This document shows, one piece after another, positions 24,531 to 37,250 of a stretch of DNA of 64,000 bases (positions are counted from its first letter, which is position 1; every line of letters starts with the position of its first letter). Below the pieces are notes generated by a model. The model was not told the DNA's origin, did not search any database, and was given only the letters and a program-made list of their open reading frames with translations. The position numbers were made by a program, and so were the translations under genes. The stretch comes from Spirodela intermedia. Lineage: Eukaryota > Streptophyta > Magnoliopsida > Alismatales > Araceae. Location of the stretch: contig LR746270.1 of assembly GCA_902729315.2 (NCBI GenBank), positions 608,501-672,500 of the forward strand, in the 5' to 3' direction.

Positions 24531-26630
24531 TTTCATATGTTCTAGATACTTTTGCTTGTGTACTCAATTAATTAGCATGGGATAGGTTGAGTTGGATTAG
24601 TAAAAAGGGAGAGAAGAAGTATGTCTTGCAACAAAGAAGTTATATAATTTAGGGGGAATAATAAAAAGTCAATGTGTATGAACAAAGGGGGAACAATAGA
24701 AGAGAGTATGGAGAAAGGGCGATTAATATAACAATGGGAGATAAATGAGCATATTTAATCATTACAATGCTCATACTTCAATGATATTTGAAGTCAACAC
24801 TTTGTTTGAATTTCAAATGGTTCAAACATGTTAATTGAATTTTTTATATTAACATTGTATCATTGATATGTAGTAAATTTTGAACAATCATACTTCCATG
24901 AATACTATTACTCACATATTACAAAAATTAAAAGTTAGACAACTTGTTTAATTAATCTTTGGGACTTGTACGCATAGTTTTGTCACCATAAAAAAAGGGG
25001 TACATTATTGGAGCATTAAATGCATCATGTTTTAATGATAACAAATAAGCATAAGATTAATTAAAAGAGTAAATTATGCATAATCACAAATATAGTTGAT
25101 ATAAAGTTGAAATAAAAGGACTGATATATAATTCATTATAGTAACATAAAATGTTCCTATGAAAATTCATTGAACATACTTCTAACTACTAATATTGAAT
25201 TTACATATTTAATTCATTTCATTAGATGAAATTATTATGTTGCATATTATTGTGAAAAGTGTAAATATTTATAGAATGTATCACACTGAAAAAGTAATGA
25301 TAACTACATAAGAATCGATGAGGCAATAAGAAGTAGCATTAAAGTTTCTTAGTTTAATATATACTAGTGACATTAGATTATTTCTTTTGAATAATTTAAT
25401 ATAATTCTAATTGACTGAAATAAAATTACTTATTTAGTCAAACAAGATTTTCTACATAAAGTAATATATTATGGAAAATCAATTTTGATATATTGAATCA
25501 TTGCAATCATACTTATGAAATCATGATTCAAAAAATATACTTAATGATTATATTTTATTAAAGGTGATTTGATTAAGAATTGTTTTGTAAATCATATTAT
25601 CTTATCATAATTTATATTTTTTCCTTTTAAAGTGATATCAAATTCTTATGTTTTGATTGAATTAATATGATTCAGATATTTACATTATCCTTTAAAGGAA
25701 ATATGTATTGATTTTTTTTTATGAAGATATCTAAACTCTCAAAGGTGTATCCAATTGGTTTGTAGCTGTTTGAATTTCAAATAATTCATGAAAATATTAC
25801 CATTGTAATACAATGTAAAACAGTAAAATATTTCAAATATGATTTCTCTATATATACAATAACTTTCTGCTGGCTTATTAGAGTTGAACAACTATCTCTA
25901 ACCCTTCCATAACCACAAGATTTGTAGTGAGTTTTTTTGTAAAAAAAATCTGAAGAAAATCAGGAGATCTTTAATTAATGGTCAAACTACATGAAGTCAC
26001 CAAGTCAAGGAGCATTATTCAAGTATTCAGCAACCATCCTCAACCAATTCAAAAGAGTAATGTCTTTTATCTTCAGTCAACATCTCTATGAAAAAAAACT
26101 AGAAAATATCAAGTTTTGATCATCATTAGATCCATCAAAAGTTTATTTATGATGATACATTTTATATATACTATGAGATAAACTTGTGATTAAAGTAATA
26201 CTTAATCAATCATAGTAGTTGTCCCTTTAAATAATTCTTCGTCTCCTAGAGTCATAAATATAGAAGAAAAAATCAAGATGAATTTTATAAGAATTAAGCT
26301 CAGTAATCAATGTTGTGTGATAAAAAAAAATATAAGTAATGAAACTTAAGAACAAGAATTATTCTTAGAGAGTGGACATAGGTGACATCATGATGTGCAC
26401 TTGTCGTTACGTTTAAATACACATTATCTAATAATATTTATAACTAAGACTTAATAAAATATTAATATAGAAGTAAGTCTTAGGTTAAACACATGTAGAT
26501 TGATTAATCTGTTGTGAAAACTAATTTATTTTATATATAAAGTGATTTTAATATTTTATTAATATTTAACCAGAACAATAAAATAGAATGGTGAGGTGAG
26601 AAAAATAAAGGAAGAAAAGTGGAGAAAAGT
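24531..26630. other. AT-rich spacer, no gene seen
   Basis: Very AT-rich, dense stops on both strands, no recognised domain or clear terminal repeats. Confidence 0.5.
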
Positions 26631-27030
26631 AAGGAGGAAAAGAGAGAGAGAAGAGAGAGCTCTCACGAGAGAGAGAAGGGATGAGATCTCTCGTGAAAGG
26701 GAGAGAAAGAGAGAGGAGAGAGAGCTCTCATGAGAGAAGGGATGAGATCTCTCACAAAAGAAAGAGAAAGAGAAAGAGAGAGGAGGAGAAAGAGCTCTCA
26801 CAAGAGAAAGAAAGGATGAGATCTCTTGCGAAAGGAAGAGAAAGAGAAAGGAGAGAAATCTCACGTGAGACAGAGAGAGAGAAAAGTCTCATGAGAGAGA
26901 GAGAGAAGAAGAGAGAGGAAGATCGATCGAGAGAGAGAAAGAGAAGGAGATCAATCAAGAGAAAGGGAGAGATCTCACAAGAGATGGAGAGAGAAGAGAG
27001 GTCTCATGAGAGACGGAGAGAGAGAAATAA
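26631..27030 (+). repeat. Purine-rich GA minisatellite with palindromic cores
   Basis: About 400 bp almost entirely purine on the plus strand. It consists of imperfect units of about 60–70 bp, each with GAGAGCTCTCA-type and GAGATCTCT-type palindromes separated by GA-rich arms. About five or six units can be counted. Open frames through it are low-complexity Arg/Glu/Ser and are not genes. Confidence 0.85.
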
Positions 27031-28180
27031 GACGAAAATGAAGAAAGAAAGAAATACGATCAACCTATTTTCTCAGACAAATGTGTGCTCAAAGATTCAC
27101 ACACATGACCTGAGGTCACTCGTGAATGTCTCCAGCTTGTTTTAACCGTTGAGCGTTCATTAATCAACATTTAATCTTGGTGATTTCGCATTCAAAAATA
27201 AAAAAATATTTGTTATTCACAGAACGCTAAGAACATAAATATGTTGAGATTCGACTACGAAAATTAATAGAAAATAAGTTAGAAACGATCTTAACTTAAT
27301 CTCAAACAATTTTTTAGAGGATTCAAAAGAAGAACAAAGATCATTCATCAAGTTTTGAATTAGTTCTACTCATTTCAATCGAAACATGTATAAAATGGAA
27401 AGAAACTATCATAAAATGTAAATAAATGACAAAAATAGATAAGTAAATACTGAAAATAAGAAATAAATCATTACCTAAATTTAGTCTACCTCCTAGGCAA
27501 CTAGAGATGCTGATGTGGCAGCTTGGTTTTGTTTGGTTGTGCCAGACTACGCCGAAAGTTGCAGAGGTATCGTCTAAAAGCATTGCACTGCTTGCCAGAG
27601 AGATCCGCCGAAAGAGGGCTTGACCACACTATCACTGTCGTCTGGGGAGAGAAGGGAAGAGCTGACCATTTGCCAGAGGCCTTGAGTGTAGTTAAGGAAG
27701 GAAGGAAGAAGCTTGTCAATCGCCGGAGACGTCAATCCCGCAAAAGGAGGAAAGAATAGATTACCATATTCGCGACTATTGTTAGGATTGCTGACAATAA
27801 TCAATTATTATCTTTATATCCCTAATACTAATATGTGTTAAGACTAAAGTTCCCGGTATCGTGGCGCTTCGAGAATTACTGGATCAGATGAACTTGGTAC
27901 GTGGCGCACTGAGCGACATAGGATCAACCCGCCACGAATTGTTGTTGATCGAGAACTTAAGTTCCTAGTACCATGGCGCCTCCATAGCCTTCAGATCATC
28001 CTTTAAGGCCAAGTGTGTGTTCAGCGGCATCGGATTTGCAAACCACTGATGGATCGCTTTATGCATCTGATATCGTAGTAGTTTGCCAACCGCAAGATCT
28101 AACTAATTTGATGACGTGGCTCTCTATGTACTACTAGATCACACCACGCTCTAGATGGCTACATTGAAACAAACGAAAAC
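27031..28180. other. Spacer, no identified gene
   Basis: Short overlapping open frames around 27,500–27,800 have no recognisable domain. The stretch 27,855–28,140 is GC-richer and holds two related motifs, GGTATCGTGGCGCTTC and AGTACCATGGCGCCTCC, resembling primer-binding or terminal sequence of plant retroelements; no element boundary could be fixed. Confidence 0.4.
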
Positions 28181-28182
28181 AT

Positions 28183-28520
28183 TTAGTCTCACATCGAAAA
28201 TATATCGGACGCATGTGCTGAATATAAACTAAAGCTTCTCTCTCTCAATAGAGATCCCTTCTCTTGAAATAAAATAATGCCCAAGATCATATTGGGGGAA
28301 GGCAATAAGGTGGTCCGCCCTTGTACGCGTATGTGTGTACGAGCGCTCCTTGCCCCATGACCAGTTGGCCACTGGGACGTGGAAGGGGAGCAACACACAC
28401 GTGCGTAGTGCAAGGCCTTCACCACTCGAGCCCAGCTCATGGCTCCCCCAGTCTAGGTCTACCCGCTTGACCATTGTCCCTCCTTTGAGTCAGCTACCAA
28501 GTGCCAGCTTGTGAGCGGGC
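28183..28520 (+). repeat. Left arm of a long inverted repeat
   Basis: Reads TTAGTCTCACAT, then GTGTGTACGAGCGCTCCTTG, TTGGCCACTGGGACGTGGAA and ACCCGCTTG. The reverse complement of 31,455–31,700 shows the same words in the same order, with about 3 kb between the arms. The arms are diverged, so the element would be old. Confidence 0.68.
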
Positions 28521-31439
28521 AAAAGAATTTTTTTTAATATATATATATATTTATTTATTTATTTATTTAATATCAAAAACTACGCTAAGTATTTTAACTT
28601 CAAACTTTTAAAATTAACAATATATCCTATATTTATTTTGAAACTTAACAAAATAAAATCAAATAATAAAACTAATTAAAACACATAAATCTAGCTTTAA
28701 CACATCACATCAAATTTTCTTAGATTCTCCTAGTTGTACTTTCAAGTCAACGATTGATCAAAACAATTCATTGATTTCAAAATTCTCTATTTTCACATAT
28801 TTCTTATTGGTTTCTATTGTCTCATTGATACTTTTCATTTATTCTTCATATTGTATTCTTTATTTTCTCAAGTTTTTCTATTTCAAATTCAACCTATTGA
28901 AATTATTCTGAAAATCGATGACTCAAATGCTTCTTCAATTAATATTTTATCAGAATCACGTATATCAAACTCGTCAGAAATAAAACATAGTATGTCCTAT
29001 TTTGTTCTTCTGATTTTGATGATGTAGTCATGATTTCCTTCATTTATCTTTTTCTCTTAATTTAGTATTGGGCAATCTACTTTCAAATGACTTAGTTTTC
29101 TTCACCCAATATATATCAATTCATTGTTAAATTTATCTAATAAGAAGTTATTTTTTATCCCTTTTTTTAGAAAAGTTATTTTCAAGTTTGGTATAAAGTT
29201 TCCTTAATCTTCCAATGAGCATAACTATTTCTTCTTTTGTCTTACTCTCTACCATTTATTCATAATCATCTATAATTTCAACTGATTTCACGGCAAGTGT
29301 TTATCTACTGGTTTTTCTTACATTTACTTCATCTTTGGCCGAACTCATTTGATAATTAATTAGAGATCCTAACAGATCATCTAACAATAATTTAGTGAAA
29401 TCCTTGACTTCCTTAATAGTGGTGAATTTGGGTCTCCAACAAGGGGATATGACCATTAAAATTTTCTTATTCATCTACTAAAGAAAAAGTGTCTAATATT
29501 TCTAAATGATTCAAAATATTAATAAATCTACCAAACATCTCCAAAATGTTCTCATTTTCTTTTTTAGGAAATATTTCATATTGGTGAACCAGCAGAAATA
29601 TCTTAGATTCCTTAATTTATGTGGCTATTTCATAGATCATCTTTAGTCTATCCCAAATTCCCCTTATATATTCTCAAGTCAAGACTCAATTAAATTCTTT
29701 AGCGTTTTCTCCATTTTTTATTAAAAAACTTTTAATTTTAACATCTACAAATAATAGACAATCCTTATGTATTCTTTAGTTGCATCCTTATGTATCTCTA
29801 ATAAACAATCTATGTTAGTTTTCAATAGTTGATACTTCACTATCTAAATGAAGATCTCTATCGTAATATCTTAAAATGCATAATTTAATCCATTGAATAA
29901 AGGGGGCATGTTTATTTAAATGTCTTCAAAGTTATTTGTGGATGTGTTAGCCATATTACCTACTTCTCACATAAAGTTATTTACTGTGTGTAAAAATAAG
30001 CTCTCATACCATTTTGTTCAGTTTTCAACTAGACTTAGATCAAGAAGGAAGGGGGTCAAACTGATTGGTTCTCAATTTTTACTAATTACCATGTTCTTCT
30101 TTTCTGTATTGTAAAGTTTATGCTTTATGAATTATAAATCTAAAGCACTCTAAAAATTTTAAAGTAACTCAACCCCTTACCTACATCCACAGTCCCAGAA
30201 CTACTCACATTCTTTGTTTAACCTAGATCAAAAGTCTTGATTACAACTGCTCATTACTTAGTTTAACTTCCACATAATTTCATGTAGAAACAACAACAAA
30301 AATAATAATATATGTATTATACATATACAAACAAAAAAAATATTCTATAAAAACTTATTCAAATTCTCCCAAAAAAATACATCATGAAGTAAATGCATTG
30401 AATCATGTCATCAATATGTGAATCATAGCTTTGATAATTTATAATATTTAAATTATTTTATGTATTAATTCGTTAATATTCAAAAAACCTCATGAAAAAG
30501 AAAGATTAATACAAATTCAAGTGACTAACTTGATGTCAAAACCATTCGAAAGTGAAGATGGAAAATCATGGGTACGTAATAGGTAATTAATCTTTAATGA
30601 CCATATTTTACTCAATGGATTTTTTTATTGGAATATCCTAGTCATTACTTTTCTCATCATGACAATTTTAATAAGCATTGCTTATTATTATAGTGACGTA
30701 TGAAATAAAAATTTGTTGTGAAATACACCAAAAAAATAAATTTAATATTATGAATCAAGAATATACCCAATGAAATAAATCATATTTAGACATTTAATAG
30801 TAGTATTTTGAATTATATCTAAATAATTTATTATTTAATGAGAAATAAAGCATATTAGAAATAAAGAATTATTTGATCTTTTGAATTGATCTAATGATTT
30901 GTCATCATCAAAGCATCATGCATTTAATGCTCTAAAAATCTGTCCCCTTTTTGTTGATGATAAAACTATGCGTACAAGTCACAAAGATTAATTTAATATG
31001 TTTCTAAATTAATAAAGTTCATATGTAAGTCATAACATTAATGAATGTATGTCTGTTCATAATTTAATATGCAGTATAATACTATTTACATAAAAAACTC
31101 AAACTATAGAATTCGAAAAATTTTAAGTTTGAACACAATGATAAATTCAAATAAATTTGAAGTATTTCATTCTAATAGAGTTTGATTATAGAAAAATACA
31201 AATTATAAAACTTATATTACTTTAATTTAAAATATGAGGGTGATAAGTCTTCATTATCATGAGTTAATAATTACTAAATAATATAATTTTAGTCTTAACT
31301 CATGATAAATAGACTTATATTTATGTGAAAGTGTGAAAAGTGTTTTCAATTGATTAACGTGATTTTTTGGGTAATTATGTGATTTTATATGAATTTATAT
31401 GATTTTTATAATCTTACTTTTGAGATAAATGAAGAAAAA
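28521..31439. other. AT-rich interior between the inverted arms
   Basis: Begins with an (AT)n/(ATTT)n microsatellite at about 28,540–28,570. Apart from the Copia gag relic listed separately it is AT-rich and without readable genes. Confidence 0.5.
29310..29650 (-). mobile_element. Copia gag relic
   Basis: The minus-strand reading gives HQYEMFPKKENENILEMFGR followed by FINILNHLEI, the conserved centre of Copia-type gag (UBN2) proteins, then stops and frameshifts. Only this fragment is recognisable. Confidence 0.65.
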
Positions 31440-31700
31440 GAAATAAAAATAAAAATATAGCAAAATAAGGGGTACCTGCCAGCTAGCTGGGCCTGCAAGC
31501 GGGTCGAAAGCGTGAGCAGGGGTTCGAACGGCTAGGACCAATAGGGGCACATGTGTGCCACTCCCCTTCCACGTCACTGGTGGCCAACCGGCTATGAGGC
31601 AAAGAGTGGTCGTACACATGCTAAAAAAGGGACTTGATTGTAAATATAATTACTATATATTTGTCAAAAACTTCAATGCACAAGTGATGTGAGACTAAAC
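31440..31700 (-). repeat. Right arm of the long inverted repeat
   Basis: Reverse complement pairs with 28,183–28,520 (TTGGCCACCAGTGACGTGGA, GTGTACGACCACTC, GACCCGCTTG, TTTAGTCTCACAT). Just outside it, at 31,741, a GGTTCGAATCC word resembles a Pol III B box, but no tRNA can be folded around it. Confidence 0.68.
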
Positions 31701-33046
31701 TCGTATCACACCTTTCCCAAAAAAGGTAAGGCAACCAGTGCGGGTTCGAATCCTCCCAAAACCAAAACTCATATTTTTTATCTGATTATCGCGACTTTCT
31801 TGCAGATCGTCGGTGAAGGATTAAGCCACCAGAATCGCTAGATCATCGGCGAAAATCTTGTCAACGCGATTCGCGGAGTATTATTATTAAAATTGCTAAA
31901 TGATTCGCGATAAAAGGATCACGAATCCATCGAGTAAAGCATCTCTAATTGATCGACGAACAAGCCGTCATCGGGAAGAGGACGATCCCTCGGGAGATGA
32001 CTCGCCACCTCTTGAGAGCATATCAAATGCGATGAAGAACCTCATCTTGATGTGTGGACTTGAGGATGAAGCTCTCTGACACGTGTCCCACTTCCATCCA
32101 GCTCCTCTCCGTCAGGTGACAGCTGCTAGAGAGCTGCAAAGTCGTCATTTTTTCTCTCCGTCAGGTGACAGCCGCCGGAGATGATTCGACGACCCACCTA
32201 TTTCATTGATCTCTAGACTTCACAAAGAGATCTAGAGATTGTCTATGTTGTCCTTGTCTAAGAAGAGTCTTTGAGGCCATGAACACTGCACAATGATCCT
32301 CCTGAACGCTCAGGATTTCGGTGCATCGCCAACGCATCGCCGCCGCGACGTCAGAACTCTATTTTCTTGCTTTCAACTTTATTTATGCTTCATTTAGCGA
32401 TAATTTGTGTGATTTAAATTTACCAAGATATACTTCATTAAATTACAATTCTTCCGACTTTTACAAATCTTAATTTGATGAACTAAATCGTTTGTAATCA
32501 TTTACATAAGAATTGTCAGGCAGAACTTTGTTTTTGTTTGATTCACGTTCACTGGGTGCTGACATCATCATGACGTCTGCACCCTTATTTCCCTTTTTCG
32601 TGAATTTTAAATATATTTCATTTTTATTTTTTAGTATAAAATTCATAAAAAATAGTATTCTTTGAAAAAAAAATTGAATAATTATCTGATATTATATTAC
32701 ATCTATGTGATCGACTGAAAAATTACCATTATTTTTAGAAGTTGTATTGAATTATAATTGATATATTTATTTATAAATACTTCTAAATATCCAAAAATTC
32801 ATATTTTCTAGTTTTATAAATTTTAAATTTATGTGATTTACTATACGACGACTAAGTCACGTCAGAAGGTATATTTAATATTTTCTTTGGTGTAGTATTA
32901 TAGTTGACAAGTAACATGGCAAGACATGATGCAACGATTGCACTTTACATGGCAAAGTGCATGACATAACGAGCATTGTGATTAAACATAATCTCTCGTC
33001 ATTGTTTTTAATAATAGATGAGTCTAAGCCCCCTCTATAATAAAGG
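31701..33046. other. Spacer, no gene seen
   Basis: The part 31,780–32,360 is of moderate GC and contains a repeated word CTCTCCGTCAGGTGACAGC (32,107 and 32,157). The part from 32,360 to 33,046 is AT-rich. No domain was recognised. Confidence 0.45.
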
Positions 33047-33070
33047 TTACAGACTTAAAGTGAAGGTCAC

Positions 33071-33358
33071 CTTAGATAATACAATAGAATGAGATATTCC
33101 TTGGACTTCAACACGGGCGCCTAACTCATTTTTACGGTACCGAGTGATTTCAGCCAAAATGTCAACCGTAGTTGTCATTTGAGTCAACATGTATTCAAGT
33201 TCGTCAGCATAGGTCACATCTTCTTTAATATTACGTGTTGGCTTCGTTACGATGGCCACCATATATTGTACATATATAAGCGGTAATCCCTCAAATTCCT
33301 TTAATTTATATAAGTAAGCCTCTTGAAAATTTCCCCACCAAGTCTTACCAAGTCCATG
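33071..33358 (-). other. Exon-like 96-codon open segment, unidentified
   Basis: On the minus strand 288 bases lie between a CAG acceptor (ending 33359) and an AAG|GTGACC donor (33070), with both junctions in phase 0. The reading stays open and has ordinary amino-acid composition (for example TWWGNFQEAYLYKLKEFEG and ITRYRKNELGARVEVQG). I do not recognise the family, and no partner exons were found nearby. It could be a captured exon within a transposon, a relic, or chance. Confidence 0.35.
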
Positions 33359-33660
33359 CTGGGAGGTATTTAAGACTAGTTTAATGCATTTTATTTAATA
33401 AGTAAAACGACGCCCGCCGTTCTAGCGGGAAGCAGGTTCCACATCGATTGGGACGGCTTTCAAGGAAATAATAGCACCGTTTCAATACATAAACGCAGTC
33501 AAAGTAGGAGATCATGCCGAGAAAATCCCGTCTCCCTCGTGTGAGGAATTATCTTTCGGCTGGAAGTTCACGTAGTGGATTGTCATTTTAACAGGTCCCC
33601 TTTTCCTCCCTCACTCTATGCAGATGCTCCCAGCCTTATTCCAGATCGACCGGAAACCTC
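33359..33660 (+). promoter_or_regulatory. 5' region of RLK copy 4
   Basis: Unlike the upstream regions of copies 2 and 3. Similarity begins only in the last 30–40 bp (CCAGATCGA…GAAACC). No pseudogene block is present. No TATA box was confidently recognised. Confidence 0.4.
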
Positions 33661-36600
33661 ATGTTTCTCCTTCTGGTGGTCGCCTTCTCTCTATGCTGCT
33701 CACCGCCGGCGGCGACAGAGGCCGTGGCGCTCGCGAGATGGAAGGCCAGCTTGGATCCCGCGCCGTCGCTGGCATCGTGGAGGCTGGGCCCCAACACTTC
33801 AGCCACCAGCACCTGCAGTTGGTCCGGAGTCACATGCAACTCCGCCGGCAGCGTCGTCGAGATCGACTTGGCCGACCGTAACCTTACTGGAACCATCGCA
33901 GCATTCGATTTCCGGTCGTTCCCCAATCTCATTCGCCTCAACCTCGCCAACAACAAGCTGACTGGTTCCATTCCCGCCAACATCTCGGCGCTTTCCCGGC
34001 TCAACTACCTTGATCTGAGCAACAACTATTTCCACGGCACTTTGCCCCCGGAGATCTCTCAGCTCTCGGAGATCCTCGAGCTGAACCTCTACCATAACAA
34101 GTTCGGGGGCCTGGTCCCGCGCCAGATAAGCCGTCTCCGCAAGTTGAGCTACCTTGACCTCTCCCATAACGAATTCACCGGCCCGATCCTGGACACAGTG
34201 GCCGGAAATCTGACGATGCTCGAGATCCTCTACCTCTACGAGAACAAGTTCACCGGGCAAATACCCGCTTCCATTTCCAGCCTTACCAGGCTTGAAAAGC
34301 TCAGTCTCGGGGCGAACAACTTCACCGGGGGGATTCAGCCTTCTCTGGGTTCTATTCCCAGCCTTCGGATACTAGAGCTCGACCAAAATCCCCTGGGCGG
34401 GCCGATCCCTTCTTCCTTGGGGAATCTCCGGCTCCTCGAGAGTCTGGGCCTCAATATGGCCGGGTTGAATTCTTCCATCCCGACAAGTCTGGGAAGTTGC
34501 AGGAACCTCAGCTACATCAATCTGTCCGGCAATCAGCTGACGGGGGAGTTGCCGCTTTCCCTCGCGGGCATAGGGGCGATGATGGAATTCGGCGTCTCGG
34601 ACAATCTCCTCTCCGGCGAGATTCCGGGGGTCTTCTTCTGGAGTTGGACTAACCTTATATCTTTCCAGCTTCAGAATAATTCCTTCACCGGCCTGATTCC
34701 ACCTGAGATCGGACTGGCGAGGAACCTTACAACCCTGTTCCTCTACATGAACAAGTTAACAGGATCCATCCCCCTGGAGATCGGGAATTTGATACATCTG
34801 GTAGAGATCGATTTCTCTGACAACTCGCTCAGCGGACAGATCCCACCTACCATTGTCAAGCTTCACCGGCTTACCAAGCTGCACCTGCAAATAAATTATC
34901 TCACGGGGCCGATCCCAGAAGAGATCGGCAACATGACGGCTCTCCAGTCAATAGTCCTCAACACCAACCAGCTCAGCGGGGAGATTCCCATAAGCATCAC
35001 CGAACTCAAGGATCTTTACTTCTTATTCCTTTACAATAACAACTTCAGAGGCAGAGTCCCACCCGATTTGGGGAAGAATGGGCTATTAGCCAGCGTGAGC
35101 TTCTCGATCAACAGATTATCCGGCGAACTGCCGCAAGGCTTGTGCAAAGGCTACGGGTTAGTATACTTCACTGCATCCGAGAACAACTTCACCGGACGAC
35201 TCCCAAGCTGCCTGCGGAATTGTTCGAAGCTCGCGAGGGTCCGCCTGCAGTTGAATCACTTTACCGGGGACATAGCGGAAGCATTTGGCGTGCATCCGGA
35301 GTTGCGGTACCTGGAACTCACCGGAAACCAGTTGACGGGCGGTCTCTCGCGGGATTGGGGACGATGCGTGAAGCTCCAATCTCTTATTCTCGGTGGCAAT
35401 AGAATCACCGGGGAGATCCCCCCAGAGATTCTGAGCTTGCCAGAGCTAGGAGAAGTGGATTTATCTTCCAATCTCCTCTCAGGGGAGCTTCTGCCCATCC
35501 TGAGCAATGGGAGCAAGGTGTTTAGTCTCAACCTGAGCCATAATCAGATCTCCGGCGAGATTCCTCCGGCGATCGGCGACCTCTCCGAGCTCCAACAGCT
35601 GGATTTATCCGGCAACAGGATTCTCGGCTTAATTCCCCCCCAGCTCGGCGAAACCAATAAACTACAGGCACTGGATCTGAGCGACAACTATCTCACGGGA
35701 AGAATACCAGATGAGCTCGGGAACCTGGTCAGTCTGCAGATCTTGCTGGATCTAAGCAACAACTCCCTCTCCGGGCCCATACCTTACAACCTAGGCAAAC
35801 TGATCAAGCTGGAGGTCCTCAACGTATCCCACAACAAGCTCTCCGGCTCCATCCCAAATAGTTTCTCCGGCATGGTAAGCTTAAACTCGTGGATTTCTCC
35901 TACAACAATCTGACGGGACGCGTACCGAGCTTGGACGTCTTCCGGAACGCCTCTGCCGAGACTTTCGCTGGGAACTCGCTCTGTGGAGACATCGCCGGGT
36001 TGCCCACCTGTGAAGCAAATTTCCACCGCGAGAAAGAAGAGAACAGCTGGAAGATCATTATCGCCGTCGCCGTCCCCGTGGCCTTCTTGGTTGTTGTCGT
36101 CGTCGTCATCGCCTCGGTGTTCTTCCTCTGGAGCCGTAGGAGACGGCGGAATCTCCTCAAGGTGGTGAGCCACCGCGAGGAAAGCTTCGAGTCGGTCGCG
36201 TGGGAGAGGGAGGGCAAGTTCACCTTCCTCGACATCGTCCACGCCACCGACAACTTCGCCGAGGCCTTCTGCATCGGCGAAGGGGGATTCGGCACCATCT
36301 ACAGGGCGAGGCTCCCCACGGGAGACGTCGTCGCCGTCAAGCGTCTCAACCTGGCTGACACCTCGGACATCTCGGAGGCCAGCCTGAGGAGTTTCGAGAA
36401 CGAGATCCGGGTGCTGACGGAGGTCCATCATCGAAACATCGTCAAGCTGTACGGCTCCTGCTCGAGCTCCAGTCGCATGTACCTAGTCTACGAGTACCTG
36501 GAGAAGGGTAATCTGCAGAAGGCGGTCTACGGGGAGGAAGGCGGCGCCGCCGAGAAGTTCGACTGGGCAGCAAGGGTCCGAGTGGTCCGGGGGGTGGCCC

Positions 36601-37250
36601 ACGCCCTCTCCTATCTCCACCACGACCACTCCCCCCCCATCGCCCACCGCGACGTCAAGACCAGCAACATCCTTCTGGAAACCGACTTCGAACCCCGGCT
36701 GTCCGACTTCGGGACCGCCAAGCTCCTCCTCGCCGATTCCTCCAACTGGACCGGCATCGCCGGCTCCTACGGCTACATGGCTCCAGGTAAGACAAGAGAC
36801 AGCCGCCGTCCCCACACATATCTTCCTCTGTAAGCCCTGCGATCGTCTCGTTCGGCGTTGACCAACCCTCACTCCCCGGGTGGTTGCCATGCAGAGCTAG
36901 CATTCACGATGAAGGTGACAGAGAAGTGCGACGTGTACAGCTTCGGGGTGGTGGCGCTTGAAGTCATGCTGGGAAAGCACCCGGCGGACTTGATCGCCTT
37001 CCTGTCCTCTGGTGGTGGGGCGCTGCTGTTGAAGGACGTCCTCGACCAGCGCCTGGCACGTCCGACAGGGCAGCTGGCGAAGGAGGTTGTGTTCGTGGTC
37101 AATATGGCCCTGGCCTGCACCAACAAGGACCCGGCGGCCCGCCCCACCATGAGGTTCGTGGCTAATGAGATCTCCGCCCGAACCCAAGCTCACCTCTCCG
37201 AGCCGTTCCCCGCCCTTACCGTCGGCGATGCCGCCGAGTTTGAGAAGTAG
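33661..37250 (+). pseudogene. LRR receptor-like kinase, array copy 4 (frameshifted)
   Basis: Signal peptide ([13 protein letters not shown]), LRRNT with CSWSGVTC and the full LRR series are open from 33661. At 35,888/35,889 one T present in copies 1–3 is missing (CTCTGTGG becomes CTCGTGG), and translation ends after 750 residues, before the juxtamembrane Cys pair. From 35,889 the following frame runs through the Cys pair, membrane span and kinase with [21 protein letters not shown] and DFG intact. The intron is 36787–36894 (108 bp) and exon 2 36895–37250, two codons shorter than in the other copies. Everything else is well preserved, so the break is recent, or a sequence error. If real, the product would be a secreted LRR-only protein. 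It is the most diverged copy of the array. Confidence 0.88.

Noticed and set aside
26559-27145. 150-codon Arg/Glu/Ser-rich frame and opposite Ser/Leu-rich frames
   Set aside because: They are produced by the GA minisatellite and have no start context or domain.
27855-28140. TGGCGC words as a Gypsy primer-binding site
   Set aside because: Neither occurrence is preceded by an LTR end nor followed by gag coding sequence, so no element could be supported.
31735-31765. tRNA-like GGTTCGAATCC word
   Set aside because: No acceptor, D or anticodon arm could be folded upstream, and the T-stem itself has mismatches.
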